Origin: Apostichopus japonicus
Lineage: Eukaryota > Echinodermata > Holothuroidea > Aspidochirotida > Stichopodidae
Assembly (NCBI RefSeq): GCF_037975245.1
Contig: NC_092575.1
Location: 12,821,001-12,885,000 of the forward strand
Reading direction: 5' to 3'
DNA length: 64,000 nt
The translations under genes were made by a program, and so were the position numbers. Positions 28,477 to 41,400 of the stretch are shown here, one piece after another. The number at the start of each line of letters is the position of its first letter. Positions within the stretch are counted from its first letter, which is position 1. The notes beneath the pieces are model-generated. The model was given only the letters and a program-made list of their open reading frames with translations, was not told where the DNA came from and searched no databases.

Positions 28477-29400
28477 ATGTCTTCCAAAAAGCGACCTGCT
28501 CCTAAGGTTCCATCATCAGCATCACAAAGCAGGCCTTCTGCGACCAATCAGGACAAGCCTGTCGGGAATGGTCACGTCACCTCGAGGGCTTCGCTGACCA
28601 AGTCCAACACTCTACCCCTCGACTGGAGGCCAGGGAGGAATACAGAAGATGTGCTACGAAAAAGAATGGAAAGGCTGAAGAAAAATATAGAGCGAGAAAC
28701 TCAGGGAAAGAATCAGACACCCACCGGTTCAAATAAAAGCTCACAGAAACCGAACGATATCAAATCTCCCAATAGTACTAACAGACCTGGCAGAACGTTT
28801 TCTAATTTGTCAGTCACCAAGTATGAAAAGTTACTCAAGCAGAAACGGGAAAATGCTGCCGCCTCGGCAAATCTCAAGAAACAGACAAATGAAGTAAGGA
28901 CGAGTTCTTCTTTAAAAGGGTCTCGAGTTCCAGTGGCTGCATCGAGGAGGGCATCAATGAGCCCCTCTAGCACCCGTAGTACACCACCTCTGTCATCGAG
29001 GGAACCCTTGAGTCAAAGATCGGCCAGGGAGAGAGGGGACTCGCTGAAAAGTAGTAAAAAAAGTAAAGACAAGGAAAAATTAACCAAGACGTCGAGCGAT
29101 CCTCCAAGGACAAAAGAGATCTTATCTCCAGACTGTGTTAATAAAGTGCAAAGGCTGGGAGAAAATGAGACCAAAAAGATTTTTTCTGGGGATAGTGAGA
29201 AGGGCAGCAAAAAAAGTATAAGAGGGAATTTACCGACAGCTGCCAAACAAACTGATGGATTAGTCGTAGTCCAGGAGAGCGAGGATGAAATATGGGACAA
29301 AGTGGAACATTCTTGGAAATCAGAGGATGACGAAGGCAGCCATCTCTTGCCATCTATAAACTTTGATATGACACAGCAAGGGATGACCCTTGACCTAGAG
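28477..29400 (+). CDS. RIM-BP homologue exon 1 (308 codons)
   Basis: ATG after an A13 run, A at -3. It encodes a low-complexity Ser/Lys/Arg-rich protein with SH3-ligand-like PAPKVP at 8-13, a basic stretch RKRMERLKKNIERE near 60-75, and an acidic end with DEIWDKVEHSW. It ends GAG before a perfect gtaagt donor. An open frame continues a further 28 codons past the donor, so a retained-intron short form is possible. Confidence 0.72.
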
Positions 29401-32400
29401 GTAAGTTGGAATTCTGCAAATTTAAAGCAACTTTTCACTATTTTCCACCACCATTTTCCAACAATGGTACCAAAACCTTTTCAGTAAAGTGTTATTAATT
29501 ATTTTAAAAGTTACATCATTAATGAATGATATACTGGGTTGGGTTTTTTTTTCTTTCAAAAGAGGTCAATATGGTAAAAATTAAGTAACGATGCCATTCA
29601 AAAAATACCCCGGATACAATTTTTGTATAGATAGATCTACAAACTGTACAGTATGTAAAAAAAAAAAAACTTTTACAACCTTAAAATGTGTGACTACAGT
29701 AAGTTTTCTTTAGTAATGAAATTGAGCCTAAGTTGTTTGTTGGGGTAACTATGTATATTTTAAAATAATTACTTTAGTTAGTACTTAATGCATCATGAAC
29801 TTACAGAAATTGTTAACAACCGAACATTATAAATTTGGCTTCAGAGGGCCAGTCATATTCCTCAAGACCAAAAGAGTTACAGACCGTAGCAGTTGAAAGA
29901 TACGTATAGTACTCTTACATGTCACATGAAGAAATTCCAACCTTTGGCAATCTTTTCATGAAAAATCATCACAAATGGTGTACAACATTACAACATTTCA
30001 TACATTATTGCACAGTAATCTGTAACATCATCATGTACTATGTAATTACTGTTTAACCGAACATGATAATGTTTGAGGCTTTAGAGAGCCAGTCATATTC
30101 CTCAAGACCAAAGCAGTTCGCAGCTACAGTACTGTAACATTCACTAGAATGTGTGAAGAAATTCCAAACGTGGCAATTTCCATTTTTTTATTTATCATCT
30201 CTAATGTGGTACATTAGTGCAGCACATTAGACAATTTACATCATATTGCGCAGTATTCTGCAACATTACATACATGTATGTACAAACATTTGTAGAGAAC
30301 TCTTATAAGTGAACATTGTTATAATTTTGGATTCAGAGAACCAGTCATAATCCTCCAGACCAAACCAGTTCTAAGCAGAAGATTTCTAGAAACTTTCTGT
30401 CAATTTGTGAAGAAATTCCCAAACTTGGCAATACTTTTAATAATCTTCTCTAATTAATACATTATGATTGCATATATATTTCAATACATCATTGCACAGT
30501 AAATTGGTGTAACATTTCATATATATACTGTACAGTACTATGCACTGTACATATGTAGCAGTGCTATTCTTTCTGTGTGTCTTTATCATTAAACCCATGA
30601 ACTTTACCTCTCTCAAATCATTTAAAGATGGCTGACAATTGTGTGCACAGCTGTACCATTTCTCATCTTTCACACATGTGTCTTTTCCTCCATCACCATT
30701 GTACATGCACATAAAGTCTGTACAATATGTGTGTTTGTTTTTCATCTACCATCAAATCAATCCTGAATAATACCTGACTAAAGTAATCTAAATGATATGG
30801 TTTTAATGCACAAACACCAATCAACCAGACTGTAGACATATATGTATGAGCACTTGTCCAGGCTTCGAAAATACTACTAATATTGTGCAACATGTTGCCT
30901 TAAATGCATCCACACCTGATGTGGAAGGATAACATTTTGACAGTGATCCTGCTACTCAATACGTGTACATAAGACAAGGAATAGTTTAGTGTTTAAAGAT
31001 TTTGTAGCGAGTCTTGGAAACCTATGAGCTTTTTTCCTCTTAAAAATAGTACGGTACTGCCCCTGTGTAAAAGCTGCACTATACGTCTTTGCTCTTTAAT
31101 ACTGTACTGTAAATCATACTGTACGTTTGCCCATTTTGCATCTAGCATTTTGTGATGTGAAACCTACAGATAGATTAATTCCTGTCAGAGAAAGCTACAG
31201 TAACTCTTACACTTAAGCTGTAAAGACAGCCTTGGAAGTAACTAACAGATCATACTAACTTCTTTCATGGGTGAAATTTTAATTTGCATAACTAACTTTT
31301 ACAGTATAAACTGGGTCTCTACATAACCATGTTCACAAAATTTGATTTGGTGTATGCTGAACATGCAAAAAGTCTGTTTGTCCTAAAAAACTCTAGCAAT
31401 TAATATTGTACAACATTTTTGATCCAATATTACAAAAGAACTCTGTGTTCTACAAAATGAAGGTTTCAATATGTTTTTACAAGTACGTCAAATTTATTTG
31501 CCTATAAATAACATCATTCATCCATTTTTGATGAGACTGAGAAGTTACAGGCAAATGTGGTTATATGTAAACTCTCATCATTCTCTGAGATTATAGCACC
31601 AGGTTACAACAAATTGAAATGAAAATTGAAAAATGTACAGTACTGTACAGTACATATGTGTACAGTAAGAGAAATCAAAGATTGAACTATTAAGATCATA
31701 TCTACATACAAACATATATATGTACATGTGTGTTTCTGGACCACACAGAGTAAAACAATTCTCTAATTTTGGTTGTTTTATTCATAAATTATACAGTTGA
31801 AACTCCTTTGTTGCTACTGGAGTTACTGTACAGGGTCCCTTGGAACACAGCACTGTTTTTAATTATTGACTAATTTTGTCTGTTTTATATTCTTACTTCT
31901 CTTAAATTGCTTTCATTTGATTTCTTTCCTACCTTTTATTTCTATTTAGAGGGCCTTGGGGAAGGGGGGGGGGGGTAAGGGGGGAGGACTGATTAGCACT
32001 TTGCATGCCAAGTCTCCGATCCTCTCTGGTTGTAATAACTAGTATTATAAATAGTATTATTTTGTCATTCTACAATGAAAAATTAAAATCCAAATTAGTT
32101 ATTAAAGAATTTTTCCTGTAAGTGCTTTCATACAGTACAGTATATAGCCTGAAGGAGCTTAATTTGCCCAACATCTTCTTTTCTCCATTTTTAATCATTA
32201 ATTAATAATTTATTATGCAAATATTGTCATTGTAACTGAATTTATACTCCAAGGTATCAAGATTATCATAAAAAGGCATCAATGTAATCATGCACTTGGA
32301 ATTATTAAGTTCATATTTTTTGTTAGAACTTAGTGTCAAATTGTTGAATTATTAAACCAGGTCACTGTCTTGTGACTCTTGTCAAACATGTTCTGTTTGT

Positions 32401-35400
32401 TTCATTCTGTTAAGCATGTACTGTATGATGCAGTACAGTTTCAGAGACTGAGAGATGGAAAATATATCATGTCTTACAGTGTACAAAGTTATGTGCATTG
32501 GACGCGATATGGATTGAATACAACTTTCAGTTGTACGCAGCACTTGCATAAATAAATCAATCAACTAATCAGCTAGAATTAATTGTTTGCTATTGCTGAT
32601 ATTAATGCAAATTGAAACAAAATTTTGAAATACTTATTTCACATTAGGGACTCTTCTCATATTATGCTATTATATTTTCTATAATTTGCAGTCCTGAGTA
32701 TATATGTACAGTCACCTTTACAAACTGTATTAATTTGCTTGCCACATTTTGATTAAATTATAAGAAAATAGCCTCTTGTACTTTACAGTAGTCAGTATAC
32801 TGTTTAGGCCTACCTGTACATCCCAAATTATGAAAATAAACAGCTCTTTTTCTCCCTACCATCATTTTTGTTTCAACCTTTCAGTTTTGTTCTTTTTTTT
32901 TTACATTAAAAGTTTGAGGAGAAAGTTCTAAACAACTAGTTACTTTGTCCACTGAGTCACAACACCCTGGTTTGTCTTCTGATTATTAACTACAAACAAT
33001 TTGTCTCAAGATATCATTTACATGATTTTTAAACTGATTCCCGTTTTCACGGAGAGATTAACATTTTCAAAGAGGAAATGTTCTCAGTGTCAGTGTCCAT
33101 CAGACTGATTGTCTCCCCAAAGTTTTAATGATACTGTAAGCAGGGTGTAGTGTTTCTTCCTTCTTAAGGACTAAAAGAAAGTATTTTGCATTCAATCGCT
33201 ACTCTGTAGTGCAGTTTGAAACTTTGAATATTGATCAAAAAACGATAATTACTGTTCATCAGAATCATCAGACTAAGTAGGTGCCCTTCAAAGGTGCAGT
33301 GCAATACAGATCTAGCTGTTTTTCACTTGCAATACTTTTTATGAACGATTCCAGATTATTACCCATTGCAAAGATGGGCTTAAATTGTTAAATTTTCATA
33401 TTTATATGATCGTGACACAAGTTTGTATCTCAAATGGCCAAGCTCAAATTTGAGTTCAATACTTTGAAATGAAACCAGCAAGCAAATAATACTTGTTAAT
33501 ACATTACTTTGCATTAAATTGTTAAATTTGCAGCATAAATTTGTATTCATGGATATTCTTCAAATTAGATATATTCCATAAAAACAGTCATACACTGTAA
33601 ACTAGAGCTTGTTCTTTCAATAAGTTGATGTAGAGCTATACAAAAGTTATTCTATATCTGTGACACATGTCATGTACAATGCTTTAAATGACATCAGTGT
33701 TTCTTTTGGGTGTGTATAATATTATGTAGGTTATTGATGATTAATTGTGACAACCGAGTCAACGGTGAAGTTTGTCATCAGAGAGCTCTGTTTGTCATCG
33801 TTGCAACAATTCCCTGTCGAACACTGGAACGTACTGTTTAATTACATGACATATGATAATTACTGAGGGATGTTGTAACTTTACAGTCCACTTGCAAAGA
33901 TGTACTGTACTTGATATACGGTACCAGCATGGGATTCCAGACCCACAAACATGGTCACTGACAAACTTTTGACAATTTCTCATCACTATTCTGAATGTAC
34001 AGTATATACAGTACAGTATGCTTTTATATAAACTGTAATGTGTACCATAGCTCCATAACCAAAGTACTGTAAAGTGACAGCTGTAGAGTACATGTGCCAA
34101 TGCAAATGAAAGAAACTTACATGCTGTTCTATCTTGTTGGTAGTCTCACAAATAGGCTTTTTGTACACTGGAGAGCTCAGCTTAATTTTAAGGCAAACTT
34201 TTAGCAGTAGCCGAAAGGTTATCCCTATTAGCTTAAACAGAACTTAGTAATTTAGCATGTTATTGTATATTAGCTAACTAGTGCTATTGAAAGTTGTTTG
34301 TCAGGTGGCGCTGTATATGTGCTATTTTGTTGTGCACTTTTAACTTTTAAGAACAACATTCTTATAGTGCAATGGATGAATCTATAAACCTTCATGTTGA
34401 ATTTTCTTTTCTCATAATTGCCAATTTCAAAGAACTTGGATGACATAAACCAGAAATGGGAGACGGGGAGAAATTGAAGATTATATGTAAATTTATCATT
34501 TTGGTACATGGATCATGCTTAAAATATTTGTCCCTGTTAAAGATCACCTATAGATGTTCAAGTTGCAATGTTACTGTCTAGATACAGCGTAAAAAATGTA
34601 CTTATTTCATATATCATGTTAGAAATTAGATCTGTGTGTACATTAATGATAAAACTACGTTTTCTGCAGTCAGTTGAGATTAACACATGTATGTATGCTG
34701 ATCCACTGTACTGTAAGTACTGTACTGTACAATTTAAGTACTGCAGCAGTGGGCAGTAAACCATACACGTCTGTACCATTTACCATTAATATTAAAGTAC
34801 ACATGTGATTAAAGTAGTTAGCGACATAATGTAGTAATTAGGCTAGTACTGAAAGCTCTCTGCATCTCAGTTCATCCATTGATGAGGAATTACTGTACCT
34901 GATTATGACTGACTTGTGGTGTGACCTGTACTTTAAGCCTTAAAGGTACAGTATGCTGCATTGGCCCCAAATATGCTAGATATTCAAATATGGGCACCTT
35001 TGGTCAAAATTCTTAAACTGTTTGTATTACAACCTTTGATGAAATTGTCCTCACTGGGACATTCAGAAGATCTTAAGTGCTCCTTAAAAATGTCTGAGAA
35101 CAATTTGGAGTGTAAAGACCTCGAGGAAACTACTTTTTGAAAACTTCTAGCAATTATGGCATGCTAAAATTTGGGGCCTACTGTATACTGACTACCTTTA
35201 AGATTACTGTACTTGCAATATAGTGTACAGCAAAATCATCATAATTATACTGCAATATTTTATGGTACCTCATACAGTAATGTACTAATAGTCACCAATA
35301 AGGATTGCCCATGGTATGGGAATACACTTGCATCAGTCTTTTCAGATCTATGTACAGTAAATTATTTTCCTTAAAAGTTGTCATCAACAAAACTACTTAC

Positions 35401-38400
35401 ATAATATTGTACTGATGATACAGATACTCTAGCTCATTGTTACTCGTAAATATTCATTTTGTCTGTTTTCTGTAAAGTGGAATTGACGAATAAATGAAGC
35501 TCAAATCTGCAGATAATATTAATTATGGTTTTAATAAAGACATTATTTCAATGCAATGATGACACGGCACCTGAAAACTGTGTTAATATCTTGACAATGA
35601 CAAAGTAATATTTGTCTGTCTCTAGTAGTGAGGACACAAAGCATATGATTCACCGTCTTTTATAAAAAAAATTCTCTGCAGAGTAAGGTATTGGCAAAAT
35701 TTTAGGTATATAGTTAATTGGATAAGGACTGAGAAACTATTAGGGTTAAAATGGTTGTTTCCTTATCATTTAAAATAGCTAAGATGCAAAAACAAGTTAC
35801 ACACAAAAGTGTGGAACAGTTAATCACAGCCATCGAAACTTACACACTGTGTCATTTAAACTGTACAAGTTTACACTGTATGCGAATGATGCATTTCGTG
35901 AGAAAATCAGAGATAAATGATTCAAACTGGTTTATTATATTGTACTCGTTTTTTTCAAATTTACAGAGCTCAGTCTAATACAACAGTTGATGGGTATAAG
36001 AATGTATAAATAAAAAATAAAAAAATACTAAAAAATGAAAATAGAGTAAGAGCTTGTTAGATTCTTCAATGGCGGATTTATCGTGGAGAAATGGTAGTAC
36101 AGTTATAGGTGATATGTTGACAGATCGCTCCTGACTTACTGTGTACTGTACCTGTCTCCTCCAATCAAAGACACTCATGATGTGATGTCATCCAATTCAC
36201 ACCTGGAAATAGATTTAAAGTGTGAGGGTTTGTAGGGAAATAAAATGTTGATACAGTACTATACATATAGTTTTGTACATTGTTAGAACACAACATTTTC
36301 TCTATTTGACTATTGTCACAGCGGTATGTGAACAAGAAAATAAAGGCACAAACAAGTAGTTGAGTTTAATGCAGAGTATATTGTATCTTCCTTGGCTGGA
36401 TGTATGCTACTCAATACAAATGGTGAAAGTTGCATCTTATATACTCTTTTACAATGGATTACAAGAGGATGGGACAGGATGTTACTCTGTCTACATAAAC
36501 AGTGGTTAAGCTAGTGTGAAGCTAACCACACATCCTGCTGAAGATTACATAATAAAAGGTGCACAAACAGGTGTAGGGTTTTGGTTGTAGAAAGTTACAC
36601 TGGAGGTTACAGTGTGGATGATCTCTTGTGATAACAGTAAAATGCTCTCTGTTATAATTGCCTCTCCCTTAAAAAGTTTGGTCCCCAAATGTGAAAGGAA
36701 AAGAAAGAATGAAGAAACAGCAAACACTAAGAATTGCAGAAAGTAAAAGTCCTTACAGAATACGTTAACAAAAACGTATATAAAATGCTCGAATGTAATT
36801 TCAAAGGTAAGGTGAACCATTGATATATGAAAATAGTGATGAAACTCAATAAAAGAAACATGACCAGTAATGTCTCACTGTTTGAGAAAAAAAACAAATG
36901 ATAATAACATATACATCTATAAATGTTGTCGACAAAGGCAAGAAAAAAAAAATTACAGGAAAACCTGAAAGAACATAATGACATACATTTACTGTCACAA
37001 CATTAAAAAACAAAAGCAATGTATCAATGATGATCAAAATAGAAAATTGTGGCAGTACGGTCACATACTGTTAAAATAATGTCATGCTCAAGATATAAAA
37101 CAAAGGAATGAATATATTATAAACAATGAAAAAGCCTTTGACATGTAAAGAAGGTTTACTCGTAGAGTCTGATAAATATGGAAGCAACAGACTAACCATA
37201 TTTGTTTACACGATCAACTTTAATAGTACACAGTATTTCTAAATGAAGAACTTATGTCGTTTCAATGGACGTTTACGTTTTCTGCCTTGCAGAGTACGGG
37301 TGATGTGATATTCTCTAATAAGATTAGAAGATAAATCCCCACTAAGAACCCATGAAGATGGTGTTTTATCTGCCCACTTAACTTTGTAATACATAGCACC
37401 ATTATATTTACGTGCCTGAAGAATTCGATCAACATCTTTCCATGAACTTTGTTCTCTTATATGTTGGGTTTCTTGGGAAGCTCCAGTAGGACTAGTCCCA
37501 GGAAGTGTTTTAGTTTCAGAAGACAGGGTAGGGTGTGGCACAGTAGGCACTTTCCTGTCCCTCGGGTCATGATAGGGCTTCAGCCGATTGGCATGAACCA
37601 GAGATTGCAATTCCTTGTTATCAGAGCAATTCCTGAGTTTGAAGGTGTCATTAGGACCTAACTCACAGACATAATATGGCCCACACCATTTACGATGTAA
37701 TTTGGATGAATGGCCCTGTGGTACTTGAGGGTTAAAAACTAGTACACTTTGTCCCAAATGAAATGATGGTTCCTTGGCATTAGCATCATAAGTTTGTTTG
37801 TTCTTGTGTTGTGCCTGAACAATGTTTTCCTTTGCAACCTTACGAAAGGTGGCTAACTTGTCCATAACAGAAGTGATATGCTCTTTTGCATCTCTACCCA
37901 TGGTGTCAGTAGGGTGTAAACTAACATCCAAGGGAGTATGCATATCCTTACCAAACAAAAGAAAGTAAGGTGAAAATTGGGTTGAGTTGATCGCAGGGGA
38001 CATACGATAAGCCATTAAAATACCAGGTAGCATATCTGGCCATTTGGAATCGTTTCCCCCACAATAGGCTCTCATGGATTGTGCAATAACTGAGTTAAAC
38101 CTCTCACATGTCGAATTAGTCTGTGGGTGATAGGAACTAGTATGGTGACGGGTGATGTCAAACAACTCACACAATGCTTGAATTAACTTTGACATGAAAT
38201 TTTTTCCACGATCTGAGATAAGGGTATGTGGTGCACCATAACGACAGAAAATTTCTTTGTACAATACTTGTGCAATGACAGTTGCTTCCTGAGACTTAAG
38301 AGGAAAAGCTTCTGGCCAACGAGTAACACTGTCTGTAACTAATAATACATACTTGTGACCGTCTGAACTGGTGGTAAGTGGACCAAGGATGTCCATATGC

Positions 38401-41400
38401 CACCGTTTAAATGCATCCTCAACAGGCATTGGGTGCAGTGGGGCAGGGTGGCCATGAAAATGACGTTTAGCTCTTTGACAGGCATCACATGATTTAACGT
38501 AATCATAAATATCTGAATACATTCTTGGCCAATAGTACTTTAAACGAATCGAATGATAAGTTCGATCAAACCCTTGATGACCCCCTCCCGCAATAGAGTC
38601 ATGATATGACAATAAAACGTCAGGTCGAAGGACCTTAGGCACAGCTAGTTGCTTAATTACCCTATCCGCCTGTGAAAGATTTTTAGCTCGACGGTAAAAT
38701 AAATGATAAAGAGTGCCATCAAGACACACATATTGTTCAGCTTCAACAACAACTTTTTTAGCTACTTTCTGGTCCTCAGGTAGCTCACCTGTTTCTAAAT
38801 ACTTAACCAAATAAGAAAAGTCTGAGCACTCCCTCTGAAATGATTTAACAGCCACAGGATCAATATCTGGCTTCTCTGAAACAGCTCCTACAGAAGGTAC
38901 ACTAGGATTGCTAGCATATTCAATGTGATATTCTACAGTGGTATCCTGATCAAGGTGACTGGTCTTAGTTTGTTCAATGCACATTCCCTCAGCCTTTGAT
39001 GGAATTTGTTGTGAATCATAGCTTCTCCTAGAAAGGGCATCTGCATTTTGGTGTAGTTTTCCTGCCTTGTGTTCAATAGTGAAATCATACCCTTGAAGCG
39101 CTATAGACCACCTAGCTAAACGACCATTAGTCGCATGTGAAATTTTATGTAACCACTTAAGAGCTATATGATCAGTCAAAACAGTAAATTTGTTGTTAGC
39201 TAAGTACGGACGGAATGACTGAATTGCTTCAATAAGAGCAAGGCACTCTCTTTCTGATATAGACCATTTCTTTTCCATTTTGTTAAGAGATCGTCCGCCA
39301 TAGGCAATCACACGTTCCCTGTTACAACTATCACGCTGTCCAAGAATATAACCGATGGCACTCCCTGAGGCATCAGTTGAAACAATGAAAGGTTTAGACA
39401 TACTAGGATAAGCTAGTATGGGTGGGGTGGTTAAAGCATGTTTGAGACTTTCGAAGGCATCTTCACATTGTTTAGACCAGGTGAAGGGAACATCCTTTTT
39501 TAGGAGGTTGTTTAGTGGGGCAGCAATTTTGGCAAAACCGTGTACGAATCTACGGTAATAATTACAAAGGCCAAGGAAACCTCGTAAAGTAGAGACATCC
39601 CGAGGACAAGGAAATTGAGAAATGGCCTCAGTTTTAGAGGGATCAGCCTGAACGCCATCTTTTGTGATGACATGTCCTAAATAAGTAACTTTCTGTGCAG
39701 CAAAGTCACATTTAGAAGGTTTGAGTCTCATATTGGCAGTTCGGAGGCGGTGAAAAACATCCTGAAGATGGTCTAAATGATCCTGAAAATTTTTGCTTAG
39801 AATAAGGATGTCATCAACATACACAAGAGCATGTTTCCAATTCAAGCCTCTTAGTACTTCTGCCATGACCAATTGAAATGAGGCAGGTGCATTCATTAAG
39901 CCAAATGGGAGTTTTTTCCATTGGTAGACCCCATGATGAGTCACAAATGCAGCCTTATGTTTTGAGTCAGGGTCCATAGGGACTTGCCAAAACCCTGAAA
40001 AGAGGTCTAACACAGAAAAGATTTGTGCTTCAGATTCACCCACCGCATCAAAAACATCCTCCAATAGAGGTAAGGGAAAGTGCATTGGCCTAGTAACGCT
40101 ATTGAGTTTCCTATAATCGACAGCAAACCTGTAACTGCCATCTTTTTTCTTGACCAGAACAACAGGACTCTGCCACTCTGAAATGCTGGGCTCAATTATA
40201 CCATTTTGCAGCATATCATTGACCTGTTTTTCAATTTCGTCTTTGATTTTAGGGGTCGTGCGGTAAAAACGCTGTCGTTGGGGAGGTGCACTCCCTGTAT
40301 CAATATTGTGATGGTAAAGATTAGTTTCACCAAGTTCAGACAGGTCAGTGGCAAAAACATCACGGTTCTTGCCGATTAAAATAAGAAGCTCTCGTTGTTG
40401 TACCTCAGAGAGATCAGAAGTTGCTAAATTTATACCCATATCCTGAGCTAAGGTGACGTATTGGTCATCATCATCAGGAGAAGTCTTATCGAACAATGAC
40501 GAAATATTAAAGTCGGACAGATCAGGCTCAGAACCCGAAAAGTCACGAATGTCCTCATATTCATGTGCATAAGCAACGGTAGTCTTGACAGGAATACACA
40601 CAGCAGAATTAGTGGGATTCATAAGCTTAACAATAACACTAGAATTGGCAACTGAGCATACAGACCTGGCCGTGAAAATATTGAACTTACTAGCTAAAGA
40701 CGATGCTGGCTCTAAAAGGCAAACACTATGGGAAAAGTCAGGGTTAATAACCTTAACAGGGCAAATAACTTCAGTTTTTGCTGGGACAGTAACTGAAGTC
40801 TGCAATCTTATAACTTCATGTCGTTCACGATCAGCCTGAAGGAAAGACACTTCGGTCATACCATCATGAAGAGATAGGCAATGGTTGTGAAGATCAATGG
40901 AAGCCTTATTTGTCGTTAGAAAATCTAGACCTAGTATAAGTGGGTGGTGCAGTCTTTGAAATACATAGAATGTCTGATATAAGCACAGCTTGTTAATAGT
41001 AACAGGCAGATTGATTGTCCCAAGAACAGTGTGAGTTTCACCACACACCCCTTTAATATGACTAATGGTAGAGTCACCAAGTGTAGACACTTTGAGAATA
41101 CAAGATCTCTGTATGAGAGACAGAGATATACAAGAAATGGAAGCTCCTGTGTCAACAAGGGCTTTAGAAGTACAACCATTTAGGGACACATTAACCAAAT
41201 TCTTTTGAAGTGGGGTCACTAAAGTCACAGAGGGCGTGGCAGAAATGGCTGCTACAGAGTCCCTACAAGATGCCTCACAACAGTAACTATTCACAGGGGA
41301 GGAGGGCCTGTGTGACAGTAATTGCTATTGGGGCTGTTGATCATTCTGGTGCTGCCCAGAAGATTGGAGGAAGGGGTTGGTTGGGTAAAAGGGGGGTACA

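Noticed and set aside
36545-37064. Hydrophobic minus-strand frames after gypsy pol, considered as an env gene
   Set aside because: Frames are 70-90 codons, overlap one another and the LTR, and have no signal peptide-ectodomain-anchor order. The hydrophobicity comes from T-rich sequence.
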